Shown piece after piece: positions 17,352 to 25,049 of a stretch of 64,000 bases of DNA. Made by a program: the position numbers and the translations under genes. Origin of the DNA: Lachnospiraceae bacterium (GTDB taxonomy: Bacteria; Bacillota; Clostridia; Lachnospirales; Lachnospiraceae); the NCBI GenBank assembly GCA_021153325.1, contig JAGKTQ010000004.1, positions 59,614 through 123,613 of the forward strand. Reading direction: 5' to 3'. Position 1 is the first letter of the stretch; every line of letters begins with the position of its first letter. The notes under the pieces were generated by a model that saw only the letters and a list, made by a program, of their open reading frames with translations, searched no databases and was not told the DNA's origin.

Positions 17352-18626
17352 ATGAAAAGTATGTATGAGCGTTGCTGCGAAGTGATGCCTGCTGTAGCAG
17401 GAAGATCCACTACACTTGGAGTAACAGATTCTGAAGGCTGTTATCTGTATACGGAAGATGGAAGAAAGGTACTGGATTTTGCCAGTGGTGTAGCGGTAAA
17501 CAATTTAGGAAATAAAAATGCCAAAGTGGTAGAGGCAGTGAAAAAACAGCTGGATACGATGATTCATGTAGGGCATAACGTCGTTTATTATGAATCCTAT
17601 GTAGAGCTTGCTGAAAAGTTGGTAGAACTGACAGGAGGAGATACCAAAGTGTATTTCAGTAATTCCGGTGCAGAAGCAAATGAAGGTGCGTTAAAGCTGG
17701 CAAAATACGTTACCAAAAGACCAGGGATTATTTCTTTTGTGAACTCCTTCCATGGCAGAACGATTGCGACAACATCTATTACTGGTTCCAATTCTGCTTA
17801 TCGTAGAAATTATGAACCATTGCTTCCAAGTGTTTACTGGGCGCAATATGCGAATTGCTATCGCTGCCCTTTCCATCAGAAAAAAGATTCCTGTCATATG
17901 GAATGTTTAAAACAGTTTGATACGATTTTTGAGCATTTGATCGAGCCGGAAAGTGTAGCTGCAATTATGGTAGAGCCTATACAAGGAGAAGGCGGTTATA
18001 TCACCCCGCCAAAGGAATTTCTTGAAGGACTACGGGACATTTGTGATAAACATGGAATTATGCTCATTTTTGATGAGGTACAGACCGGTGTCGGAAGAAC
18101 GGGCGAATTGTACGCATGGCAGACTTTTGGCGTAAAGCCGGATATTTTCACAACCGCAAAAGCATTGGGTGGTGGTATTCCGTTATCAGCAGTGATTGCT
18201 AAAAAAGAAATTATGGATCAGTGGCCAGCAGGAGTACATGGCGGCACTTTTGGCGGTAATCCGCTTGCATGTGCAGCAGCTTTGGAAACCTTAAAGATCA
18301 TCGAGGAAGAAAATTTATTGGAGCATTGTAAAGAAATGAGTGTTTATTTTATGGAGCGCCTGCATAAATTACAGAAAAAATACCCTCAGGTGATCGGGGA
18401 TGTACGAGGAACTGGTCTGATGATCGGAATTGAGATCGTAAAAAATGACGGAGAACCGGATGCAGAATTGACAGCCAAAATAAAAGCAGAAGCTTTGGAA
18501 AAGGATGTACTTTTACTGACTTGCGGAAGCAGCCATAATGTAGTGCGATTTATTGCTCCGTTAATTGTTACAGAAAAAGAAATTGACATCGCGGTAGATG
18601 TCATAGATGAGATTTTAGAAAAGTAA
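17352..18626 (+). CDS. Class III aminotransferase, GABA/ornithine type
   Basis: A 424-residue PLP enzyme of aminotransferase class III. Key segments are S-N-S-G-A-E-A-N-E-G-A-L-K near residue 100, F-H-G-R-T, the D-E-V-Q-T-G-V-G-R-T-G cofactor motif, and the Schiff-base lysine in T-T-A-K-A-L-G-G-G-I-P-L. The Cys-rich C-Y-R-C-P-F insertion near residue 165 is common in bacterial 4-aminobutyrate transaminases (GabT). It would move the terminal amino group of GABA, ornithine or a related omega-amino acid to 2-oxoglutarate. It begins 17 bases after the dehydrogenase gene in the same operon. Confidence 0.9.
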   Translation: MKSMYERCCEVMPAVAGRSTTLGVTDSEGCYLYTEDGRKVLDFASGVAVNNLGNKNAKVVEAVKKQLDTMIHVGHNVVYYESYVELAEKLVELTGGDTKVYFSNSGAEANEGALKLAKYVTKRPGIISFVNSFHGRTIATTSITGSNSAYRRNYEPLLPSVYWAQYANCYRCPFHQKKDSCHMECLKQFDTIFEHLIEPESVAAIMVEPIQGEGGYITPPKEFLEGLRDICDKHGIMLIFDEVQTGVGRTGELYAWQTFGVKPDIFTTAKALGGGIPLSAVIAKKEIMDQWPAGVHGGTFGGNPLACAAALETLKIIEEENLLEHCKEMSVYFMERLHKLQKKYPQVIGDVRGTGLMIGIEIVKNDGEPDAELTAKIKAEALEKDVLLLTCGSSHNVVRFIAPLIVTEKEIDIAVDVIDEILEK

Positions 18627-18636
18627 GTGTTGCCAT

Positions 18637-19548
18637 ATGATCTTATTTAAACAGATGTTGATTTTATTCTTCCTTATGATGATTGGCTGGATATTAGCAA
18701 AACGGGGAGAATTGGACAATAAAATAAGTGGTTTTCTGTCCTCTTTGATCGTGAATATTGCGAATCCGTGTTTGATCTTGAGTGGATGTTTAAATGGAAA
18801 TAGTATGAACCGACAAACATTTTTAACTACCATGGCTTTAGCCGTAGGGATGTATGCAGTCTGGATCTTGCTGGCTGAAATAGCAATTCCTTTCTTTTTC
18901 AAAGACAGGGCAGAACGGAATGTATATAAAGTTATGTTTGTTTTTTCCAATATGGGTTTTATGGGATTTCCACTCATTTCTGCTATGTATGGTTCGAATG
19001 CATTGTTGTATGCTTCTATATTTATGCTGCCTTTTAATCTTTTGATCTATACATATGGAATGTACTGTGTAGCAGGGAAAATTGGTGATAAAAGATCGGT
19101 ATTAAAAAAATGTTTCAATTCCGGTGTGTTGGCTGGTATAGCAGCATTTATCATTAGTCTGTGTCAGCTGCAATTGCCGGACATAGCGGAAAGTATCATA
19201 GAAATGTTGGGAAATCTGGCAGCACCGCTCAGTATGATGGTCATAGGAGCTTCTTTGGCAGATATGCATATAAAAGAAATCTTTGGTGATTACAAACTGC
19301 TGGTCTTTTCCCTAGTAAAACTTTTACTTGTTCCTTTTGCAGGATTCTTTTTCATTCGCATGGTAACAGATGATGTAGTGTTACAGGGAATCAGCCTCGT
19401 TATTCTGGCTACACCTGTAGGAAGCATGTCTGCCATGCTTGCAAGGCAATACGGAGGTGACCACGCTTTGGCATCAAAAGGAATCGCAATCACGACCTTA
19501 TTGTCTATCGTTACAATGCCACTTGTTTTTTGGATCTTAGGATTATAG
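18637..19548 (+). CDS. AEC-family transporter
   Basis: A 303-residue membrane protein with about ten hydrophobic segments in two similar halves, as in the auxin efflux carrier (AEC) family. It has the N-terminal G-W-I-L-A-K-R-G-E and the central N-P-C-L-I-L, with G-F-P-L in the repeat. AEC proteins export or exchange organic acids and amino-acid derivatives. It is 10 bases after the aminotransferase gene and 10 before the guanidino-enzyme gene, so it likely moves a substrate or end product of this pathway. Confidence 0.85.
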   Translation: MILFKQMLILFFLMMIGWILAKRGELDNKISGFLSSLIVNIANPCLILSGCLNGNSMNRQTFLTTMALAVGMYAVWILLAEIAIPFFFKDRAERNVYKVMFVFSNMGFMGFPLISAMYGSNALLYASIFMLPFNLLIYTYGMYCVAGKIGDKRSVLKKCFNSGVLAGIAAFIISLCQLQLPDIAESIIEMLGNLAAPLSMMVIGASLADMHIKEIFGDYKLLVFSLVKLLLVPFAGFFFIRMVTDDVVLQGISLVILATPVGSMSAMLARQYGGDHALASKGIAITTLLSIVTMPLVFWILGL

Positions 19549-19558
19549 GAGGTGCAAA

Positions 19559-20548
19559 ATGCCAACATTACAAATGTATATGGATCAAAGTAAGATTGAA
19601 AACATGTTTCAGTCGGAAGTTTACGAAGAAGTATGGGGCAATCAATTTGGCGTAGATAATTCCGTTGGAAAAATCCAAAAAATATTGCTTCATTGTCCGG
19701 GAAAAGAGTTAGAACAATTGAAAGATGGGATTTATGAGGAAGAAGCCGGAGCCAGAATTTTAAGAGGAAGGAACGGAAGAATCCGTAATTACTTTAAATC
19801 TCATGAATTACCGGACATTGGACTGATGCAGGAACAGCATAACAAAATGGCGGATATTTTACGTGCCGAAGGAATGGAAATTTATTATTTGGAGGATAAA
19901 TCGGAATACTGGACGAATCTGACCTTTACAAGAGATGTTGCATTGATGCTTCCAAAAGGAGCAGTGCTTACCAGATTTGCCATGTATTTTCATCAAGGAG
20001 ATACCTATTTGACACAAAAATTTTTGGCAGATCAGAATATTCCAATCTTAGGTGCAATACAGGGAAACGGAACGATAGAAGGTGGTTCTTTCTCTATGCT
20101 GGATGAAAAGACCGCGGTCATTGGCAGGTCTGTCCGGGTCAATGATGAAGGAATTGAGCAGCTTCGAAGACTTTTATCTTATCAGGGAATCGAGCTGATC
20201 GTTGTAGATATGCCGGCATTTTATATTCATTTGGATGAAGCGTTTGTACCAGTGGATAAGGATAAGGCTTTAGTCAGTACATTTATTTTGCCGCATTGGT
20301 TTTTAAATATGCTGAAAGAACGAGGCTATACCTTAATTGAAACCGACCGGGATGATCCGTTCCTTACAAACAATTGTCTGGCACTTTCTCCGGGAAAGGT
20401 TCTGTTTTCTGCATTGGGCACAAAGACGCGAAAGAACTTGGATAAAGCCGGAGTAGAAACGATACCGGTGGATATTTCTGAAATCAATAAACTTGGTGGT
20501 GGAATACATTGTGCTACTTTACCATTGTTACGCGATAAAATAATATAG
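19559..20548 (+). CDS. Guanidino-group hydrolase, DDAH/arginine deiminase-like
   Basis: A 329-residue protein of the amidinotransferase/pentein fold. It shows F-T-R-D-V near residue 125, G-G-S-F-S near 177, the catalytic His in Y-I-H-L-D-E-A-F near 225, and the nucleophilic Cys in L-G-G-G-I-H-C-A-T near 318. That is the order of dimethylarginine dimethylaminohydrolase and arginine deiminase. It should cut a guanidino or methylated guanidino group, giving a citrulline-type ureido product and ammonia or an amine. The true substrate is not set by sequence. Its place between a transporter and an omega-aminotransferase supports a guanidino-compound pathway. Confidence 0.85.
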   Translation: MPTLQMYMDQSKIENMFQSEVYEEVWGNQFGVDNSVGKIQKILLHCPGKELEQLKDGIYEEEAGARILRGRNGRIRNYFKSHELPDIGLMQEQHNKMADILRAEGMEIYYLEDKSEYWTNLTFTRDVALMLPKGAVLTRFAMYFHQGDTYLTQKFLADQNIPILGAIQGNGTIEGGSFSMLDEKTAVIGRSVRVNDEGIEQLRRLLSYQGIELIVVDMPAFYIHLDEAFVPVDKDKALVSTFILPHWFLNMLKERGYTLIETDRDDPFLTNNCLALSPGKVLFSALGTKTRKNLDKAGVETIPVDISEINKLGGGIHCATLPLLRDKII

Positions 20549-20563
20549 ATGGAGGTAATGGAT

Positions 20564-21184
20564 ATGAGTGAAAAGTATATTGTAACAGTTACAAGACAGT
20601 TTGGTAGTCAGGGAAGACCGATCGCAAAAAAATTGGCAGAACGATTAGGCTGGGATTATTACGACAGAGATATTGTAGATATGACAGCGAAAAAATTGAA
20701 CATGCCCGTTTCAGAAGTGGGCGATCTGGAGGAAGCAGTCCAGGGAAGATTTTTTGGTATGAAGTATCCATTAGGTATGGGAACCAGTGATATTCAGGAC
20801 AAGATTTTTGAACAGCAGGCAAAGATCATTAAAGATCTTGCTTCAAAAAACAAATCCTGTATTATTGTAGGACGGTGTTCCGATTATATTCTTCGGGAAT
20901 TTCCTAATTGTCTGCATATATATATTTATGCGCCATATGAAAAGCGTTATGAAGTATGTTTGAATGATTTTCATATGCAGCCAAATGAAGCAAAAAAGAT
21001 GATGTTGGAAGTGGATAAGGCAAGAGAAAGATACCATAAGCAGTATGCGGGTTATTTACCTGCTGATATACGCTATAAAGGAATGATGGTCGATAGTAGT
21101 ATATTAGGTCAGGAAGGAACCGTAGAAGTGCTGGAGCAGTACATTAAGAGCTGGAAAGCACATAAAAATGATAACAAGCTATAA
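20564..21184 (+). CDS. Cytidylate kinase-like P-loop protein
   Basis: A 206-residue protein of the cytidylate kinase-like family (PF13189): T-R-Q-F-G-S-Q-G-R-P-I-A-K-K at the N-terminus in place of a classical Walker A, then the Y-Y-D-R-D segment, and G-R-C-S-D-Y-I-L near residue 105. The start at 20564 lies 8 bases after a perfect GGAGG; the ATG at 20549 overlaps that ribosome site and is rejected. These proteins are widespread in Clostridia and their substrate is unknown. It is the last gene of the operon by position and may be unrelated to the catabolic genes before it. Confidence 0.85.
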   Translation: MSEKYIVTVTRQFGSQGRPIAKKLAERLGWDYYDRDIVDMTAKKLNMPVSEVGDLEEAVQGRFFGMKYPLGMGTSDIQDKIFEQQAKIIKDLASKNKSCIIVGRCSDYILREFPNCLHIYIYAPYEKRYEVCLNDFHMQPNEAKKMMLEVDKARERYHKQYAGYLPADIRYKGMMVDSSILGQEGTVEVLEQYIKSWKAHKNDNKL

Positions 21185-21198
21185 AATGTATACATTTT
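21183..21198. promoter_or_regulatory. Perfect 16-bp palindrome, operator candidate
   Basis: AAAATGTATACATTTT is its own reverse complement and begins inside the stop codon of the kinase-like gene. Its GTATAC centre recurs at 14445, 21289 and 21317, within promoter regions of the two neighbouring operons. Confidence 0.6.
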
Positions 21199-21263
21199 TG
21201 AAGTTAAAAATAATTATGTTTTTTGGAAAAATAAAAAAAGTCATTGAAAATTAAAATATTTTA

Positions 21264-21322
21264 TTGACAAACAGAAATCAGAGTGATAGTATACAAGAAA
21301 CAAACAACTGGATACGGTATAC
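21264..21322 (+). promoter_or_regulatory. Promoter with two GTATAC motifs, amino-acid ABC operon
   Basis: TTGACA (21264-21269), a 17-base spacer and TAGTAT (21287-21292) make a plausible promoter. One GTATAC overlaps the -10 (21289-21294) and another lies at 21317-21322, downstream of the probable start, as expected for repressor sites. Confidence 0.6.
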
Positions 21323-21330
21323 AAAAACAA

Positions 21331-21367
21331 GGGCGTTTTTACACAAAGTAAAAACGTCCTTTTCTGT
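21331..21367 (+). terminator. Terminator-like leader hairpin before the amino-acid ABC operon
   Basis: GGGCGTTTTTAC (21331-21342) pairs with GTAAAAACGTCC (21348-21359) with a 5-base loop and is followed by TTTTCTGTTT. It lies between the promoter and the first gene, so it may attenuate the operon, like the hairpin at 14472. Confidence 0.65.
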
Positions 21368-21413
21368 TTGAACAATATTGTATGGGCGAGTTGTATAAGA
21401 ATGGAGGATTATT

Positions 21414-22169
21414 ATGGAAAAAGAGATAAATTATACAGATAATGCCCCAATTATGAAAATCAAAAACTTGTCAAAGAGTTATCATACTTTGCCAGTTTTA
21501 AAAGATATTAGTTTAGATGTGCAGCGTGGAGAAGTGATTGCGATTATTGGTCCTTCCGGTTCTGGAAAAAGTACTTTACTTCGTTGTATGAATGCATTGG
21601 AGACTATAAGCGGTGGCGAGATCTGGTTCAAAGATACATGTATCAATCGAATGAAGAAGCTGCCAAAGCTTCGGACAGAAGTGGGAATGGTCTTTCAACA
21701 TTTTAATTTGTTTCCGAATATGACGGTACTCAAAAATATCATGTATTCTCCGATCAAGGTCAGAAAAGAGAAAAAGGAAGACGTGGAAAAGCGTGCCATT
21801 GAATTATTAAAGACAGTCGGCTTAGAGGATAAAAAGGATGTTTATCCGGATACGTTGTCTGGTGGTCAGAAACAGAGAGTAGCCATTGCAAGAGCTTTGG
21901 CAATGAATCCTGAAATCTTATTATTTGATGAACCTACTTCTGCATTGGATCCGGAGATGGTCGGAGAGGTTCTGAGTGTTATGAAGAATTTGGCACAAAC
22001 AGGTATGACAATGCTTGTTGTTACTCACGAGATGGGATTTGCTAAAGAAGTTGCAGACAGAGTTGTATTTATGGATGAAGGATACATTTTGGAAGAAGGA
22101 AAACCACAGCAAATATTTGAAGAAGCAAAAAATGAAAGGGTAAAGGCTTTTTTAGATAAAATGCTTTAG
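21414..22169 (+). CDS. Polar amino-acid ABC transporter ATPase
   Basis: A 251-residue GlnQ/HisP-type ATPase: Walker A G-P-S-G-S-G-K-S-T near residue 45, Q-loop V-F-Q-H-F-N-L-F, signature L-S-G-G-Q-K-Q-R, Walker B I-L-L-F-D-E-P-T-S-A-L-D and H-loop T-H-E-M. The F-Q-H-F-N-L-F string is typical of polar amino-acid importers. It is first in an operon with one permease and one binding protein. The ATG at 21414 follows GGAGG. Confidence 0.93.
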   Translation: MEKEINYTDNAPIMKIKNLSKSYHTLPVLKDISLDVQRGEVIAIIGPSGSGKSTLLRCMNALETISGGEIWFKDTCINRMKKLPKLRTEVGMVFQHFNLFPNMTVLKNIMYSPIKVRKEKKEDVEKRAIELLKTVGLEDKKDVYPDTLSGGQKQRVAIARALAMNPEILLFDEPTSALDPEMVGEVLSVMKNLAQTGMTMLVVTHEMGFAKEVADRVVFMDEGYILEEGKPQQIFEEAKNERVKAFLDKML

Positions 22170-22194
22170 CAGGAAATGGCGGAGGAAAACAGGT

Positions 22195-22893
22195 ATGAGT
22201 TTTTTAAGCAGTTTAATTGATATTACATATAAATACCGATTTATGTTACTTAACGGAGCAAAATTTACATTAATTGTTTCCATTTCTACCATTATGTTTG
22301 GATTGATTTTCGGAATCCTGATGGCAATGATGAAAATGAGCAAAATATTTATATTGCGGGCTTTCGCAAATGTATATGTAGAATTTTTACGTGGTACACC
22401 AGTATTAGTACAGATCTTTCTTGTATTTTATGGTTTGCCGATCATGGGAGTTGATATTCCTTCCATTGTTATAGGCGGTGTGGATATGTCGCGATTGATT
22501 TCCGGTATTGTTGCCTTGACAATCAATACCACCGCATATGTTTGTGAGATTGTAAGAAGCGGAATACAGTCAATTGACAGAGGACAGACAGAAGGTGCAC
22601 TGGCACTTGGAATGAGTCCGACAAGAACGATGTATTGCATTGTTTTACCACAGGCAATGAAAAATATTTTCCCGGCTATGGGCAATGAATTTATTACCAT
22701 TATCAAAACATCTTCCCAGATTTCCGTAATAGGAATCGCAGAGCTTATGTATGTAGCAGATACCGTTCGAGGAATCAGCTTTAAGCCAATGGAGCCATTG
22801 ATCATAGTAGCTTTGATCTATTTTGTTATTACATTTACGATTTCTTTGATTCTGAAGAGAATTGAAAAATTTATGAGAAGAAGTAATCGCTAA
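22195..22893 (+). CDS. Polar amino-acid ABC transporter permease
   Basis: A 232-residue permease of the HisM/GlnP class with about five membrane segments, the family motif E-F-L-R-G-T-P-V-L-V-Q near residue 65 and the EAA loop E-G-A-L-A-L-G-M-S-P-T near 140. It pairs with the ATPase just upstream, probably as a homodimer since only one permease gene is present. Confidence 0.93.
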   Translation: MSFLSSLIDITYKYRFMLLNGAKFTLIVSISTIMFGLIFGILMAMMKMSKIFILRAFANVYVEFLRGTPVLVQIFLVFYGLPIMGVDIPSIVIGGVDMSRLISGIVALTINTTAYVCEIVRSGIQSIDRGQTEGALALGMSPTRTMYCIVLPQAMKNIFPAMGNEFITIIKTSSQISVIGIAELMYVADTVRGISFKPMEPLIIVALIYFVITFTISLILKRIEKFMRRSNR

Positions 22894-22948
22894 ATTGCAC
22901 TATTGCAGAATTACCTGCTTTAGAATAAAAGAAAGTGAGGAAAAAATT

Positions 22949-23872
22949 ATGAAAAGAAAAATGTTAGCAGTAGTTTTATCAACCGCGATGGTATTTTCCA
23001 TGTTGATTGGATGTGGAAAAACGGAAGAAACACAAACAGAAGCATCCGTGGCTACAGAAGAAGCATCTAGTGCAGAGACAACTGTAACAGAAGAAACATC
23101 CAGTGTGGCAGCAGAGAGTGAAGAAACAACTGAGACAGCTTCAGAAGGTGATCTGTTACAGTCTATTAAAGAGAAAGGAAAGCTTGTAGTTGGTACAGCA
23201 TCCGGTTATGCACCTTATGAGTTTGTGGATGTAACTTCTGCAAATCAGGAAATCATTGGTGTAGACATAGAGTTAGCACAGGCAATTGCAGATGAGCTTG
23301 GTGTAGAATTAGAAGTGCAGGATATGGTATTCTCATCCTTATTATCTTCCTTGTCAGCACATAAGATCGATATTGCGATCGCAGGTATTGCACCTACGGA
23401 TGAAAGAAAAGAAACGATGGATTTTTCAGACAGCTATTTATTTGCAACACAGAGTATTTTGATTTTGTCAGAAAATGCAGAGCAGTTCCAGACATTAGAG
23501 AGTTTTTCAGGTCAGCCAATGGCAGCACAGAAATCTACTACACAGGAAGCACTGATTCAGGAAATGTTACCAGAAAGCCCATTGGTTTCCTTGGATAAAG
23601 TGCCAGATTGTATTTTAGAGTTAAAGAGTGGTAATGTTGCCGGTGTTGCAGTGGAAAGTATTGTTGGTGAACAGTACATTATTGCACATGATGATTTACA
23701 GTTCGCAGATGCCAGCTTCGAAAAACAGAAAGAATCCGCTGTTGCCTTAGAAAAAGGGAATGAAGATCTGCTTGAGATCATCAACAAAGTTATTAAAGAA
23801 AACCAGGATAATGGAAACTTTGATAAGTGGGTTGAAGAATATAGTGCAATAGCAGCAGAAAATGCACAGTAG
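22949..23872 (+). CDS. Amino-acid ABC transporter binding lipoprotein
   Basis: A 307-residue exported lipoprotein: K-R-K start, hydrophobic core, lipobox M-L-I-G-C (Cys near residue 23), a Glu/Thr/Ser-rich linker of ~45 residues, then a periplasmic-binding-protein class 3 domain (G-T-A-S-G-Y-A-P-Y-E-F, V-D-I-E-L-A-Q-A-I-A-D-E-L-G, I-A-I-A-G-I-A-P-T-D-E-R). Asp after Gly-Ile-Ala-Pro-Thr and the Arg are typical ligand contacts for the amino-acid backbone. The start at 22949 follows AAGTGAGG; the upstream extension of the frame lacks a signal sequence. It delivers substrate to the permease encoded just before it. Confidence 0.92.
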   Translation: MKRKMLAVVLSTAMVFSMLIGCGKTEETQTEASVATEEASSAETTVTEETSSVAAESEETTETASEGDLLQSIKEKGKLVVGTASGYAPYEFVDVTSANQEIIGVDIELAQAIADELGVELEVQDMVFSSLLSSLSAHKIDIAIAGIAPTDERKETMDFSDSYLFATQSILILSENAEQFQTLESFSGQPMAAQKSTTQEALIQEMLPESPLVSLDKVPDCILELKSGNVAGVAVESIVGEQYIIAHDDLQFADASFEKQKESAVALEKGNEDLLEIINKVIKENQDNGNFDKWVEEYSAIAAENAQ

Positions 23873-23897
23873 TTATTTGGTTTTGTGATAGGAAAGG

Positions 23898-23947
23898 GGC
23901 TGTTTCTTGATGACAACATTTTCGTCATTGGGAAACAGTCTTTTTTA
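23898..23947 (+). terminator. Rho-independent terminator of the amino-acid ABC operon
   Basis: GGCTGTTTC pairs with GGAAACAGTC, with an inner TGATGAC/GTCAT extension, followed by a T6 run. Confidence 0.85.
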
Positions 23948-23969
23948 TTATGATAGAAAGGGGTAAAAG

Positions 23970-24947
23970 ATGAAAATAGTAATCAGTGATCATGAAAATG
24001 TATTACAGAAGGATCTATCCGTGACGGTTCAAAAAATAAAAGAAATTTTACCAGAAAGTGAAATAGAAGTCGTGCCTTTTTCTGCGGATAAAGAAAAATT
24101 TTATGAAGGTATCCAGAAAGCAGAAGGACTGATAACAGCATTTCTTCCTGTGGATACAGAACTGTTCAGGCGTGCCCCTAAGCTTCGATGCGTTTCCATC
24201 AATGCAGTAGGCTATAGTAATGTAGATGTGGAAGAAGCTAAGAAGCATGGAATCACAGTTTGTCATGTTGGAGAATATTGTACACAGGAGGTCGCAGAGC
24301 ATACGATTGCACTTATGTGTGCCCTGAATCGTAATTTAAAACATTATGGCTACCAGATGGAAAAGGAAGGAAAATGGCAATATGCATCCATACCGGGTGG
24401 AAAACCATTAGCGGATCAGACAGTGGCAGTCTTTGGTTTCGGAAACATAGGGAAACGAGTTGCAAAGTTAGCAAAAGGATTAGGAATGCAGGTCATAGTA
24501 GTCAGCCAATATTTAGCGGAAGAAGAGGAGAAGCAATATGGTGTGAGAAAGGTAACCGTGCAGGAAGCCTTTGAAACAGCAGACATTATTACCAATCATA
24601 GAAGTCTTACAAAAGAGACATATCATTTTTTTGATGAAACGGCTTTTGGTCAAATGAAAAAAAGTCCCTTATTTATTAACGTGGGACGTGGAGGAAGTGT
24701 AGAGGAAACGGCGTTAGTAAAAGCATTGGATACAGGACTTATCCGAGGCGCAGGGCTGGATGTTTTGGAGGAAGAAGATCCAGACATGAAGACACATCCC
24801 TTGCTTCATAGAGACAATGTAATTTTAACTCCACACAGTGCTTTCTATTCTGAGGAATCGCTAAAGCGGTTGCAAATGATCAGTGGAGAGAACATAGCAT
24901 ATGTTTTAAAGGGAGAAAATTGGAAAGTGCAGGAAAATATTGTATAG
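23970..24947 (+). CDS. D-isomer-specific 2-hydroxyacid dehydrogenase
   Basis: A 325-residue NAD-dependent dehydrogenase of the phosphoglycerate/CtBP-like family. It has the Rossmann motif V-F-G-F-G-N-I-G-K-R near residue 152, the substrate Arg in N-V-G-R-G-G-S near 235, a Glu in V-L-E-E-E-D-P, and the catalytic His in L-T-P-H-S-A-F near 285. It would interconvert a 2-oxoacid and a D-2-hydroxyacid. It is separated by a terminator from the ABC operon, with only a weak upstream region, so its link to the cluster is unproven. Confidence 0.88.
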   Translation: MKIVISDHENVLQKDLSVTVQKIKEILPESEIEVVPFSADKEKFYEGIQKAEGLITAFLPVDTELFRRAPKLRCVSINAVGYSNVDVEEAKKHGITVCHVGEYCTQEVAEHTIALMCALNRNLKHYGYQMEKEGKWQYASIPGGKPLADQTVAVFGFGNIGKRVAKLAKGLGMQVIVVSQYLAEEEEKQYGVRKVTVQEAFETADIITNHRSLTKETYHFFDETAFGQMKKSPLFINVGRGGSVEETALVKALDTGLIRGAGLDVLEEEDPDMKTHPLLHRDNVILTPHSAFYSEESLKRLQMISGENIAYVLKGENWKVQENIV

Positions 24948-25049
24948 ACGTAATAAGGCGTTGAAAACATTTTGCTTTTCATTTCCCCATATGGTAAAAT
25001 TTTTCTGAAATAGATATATTAGGCAGACCGATGGAAAGGTATGGTTATC

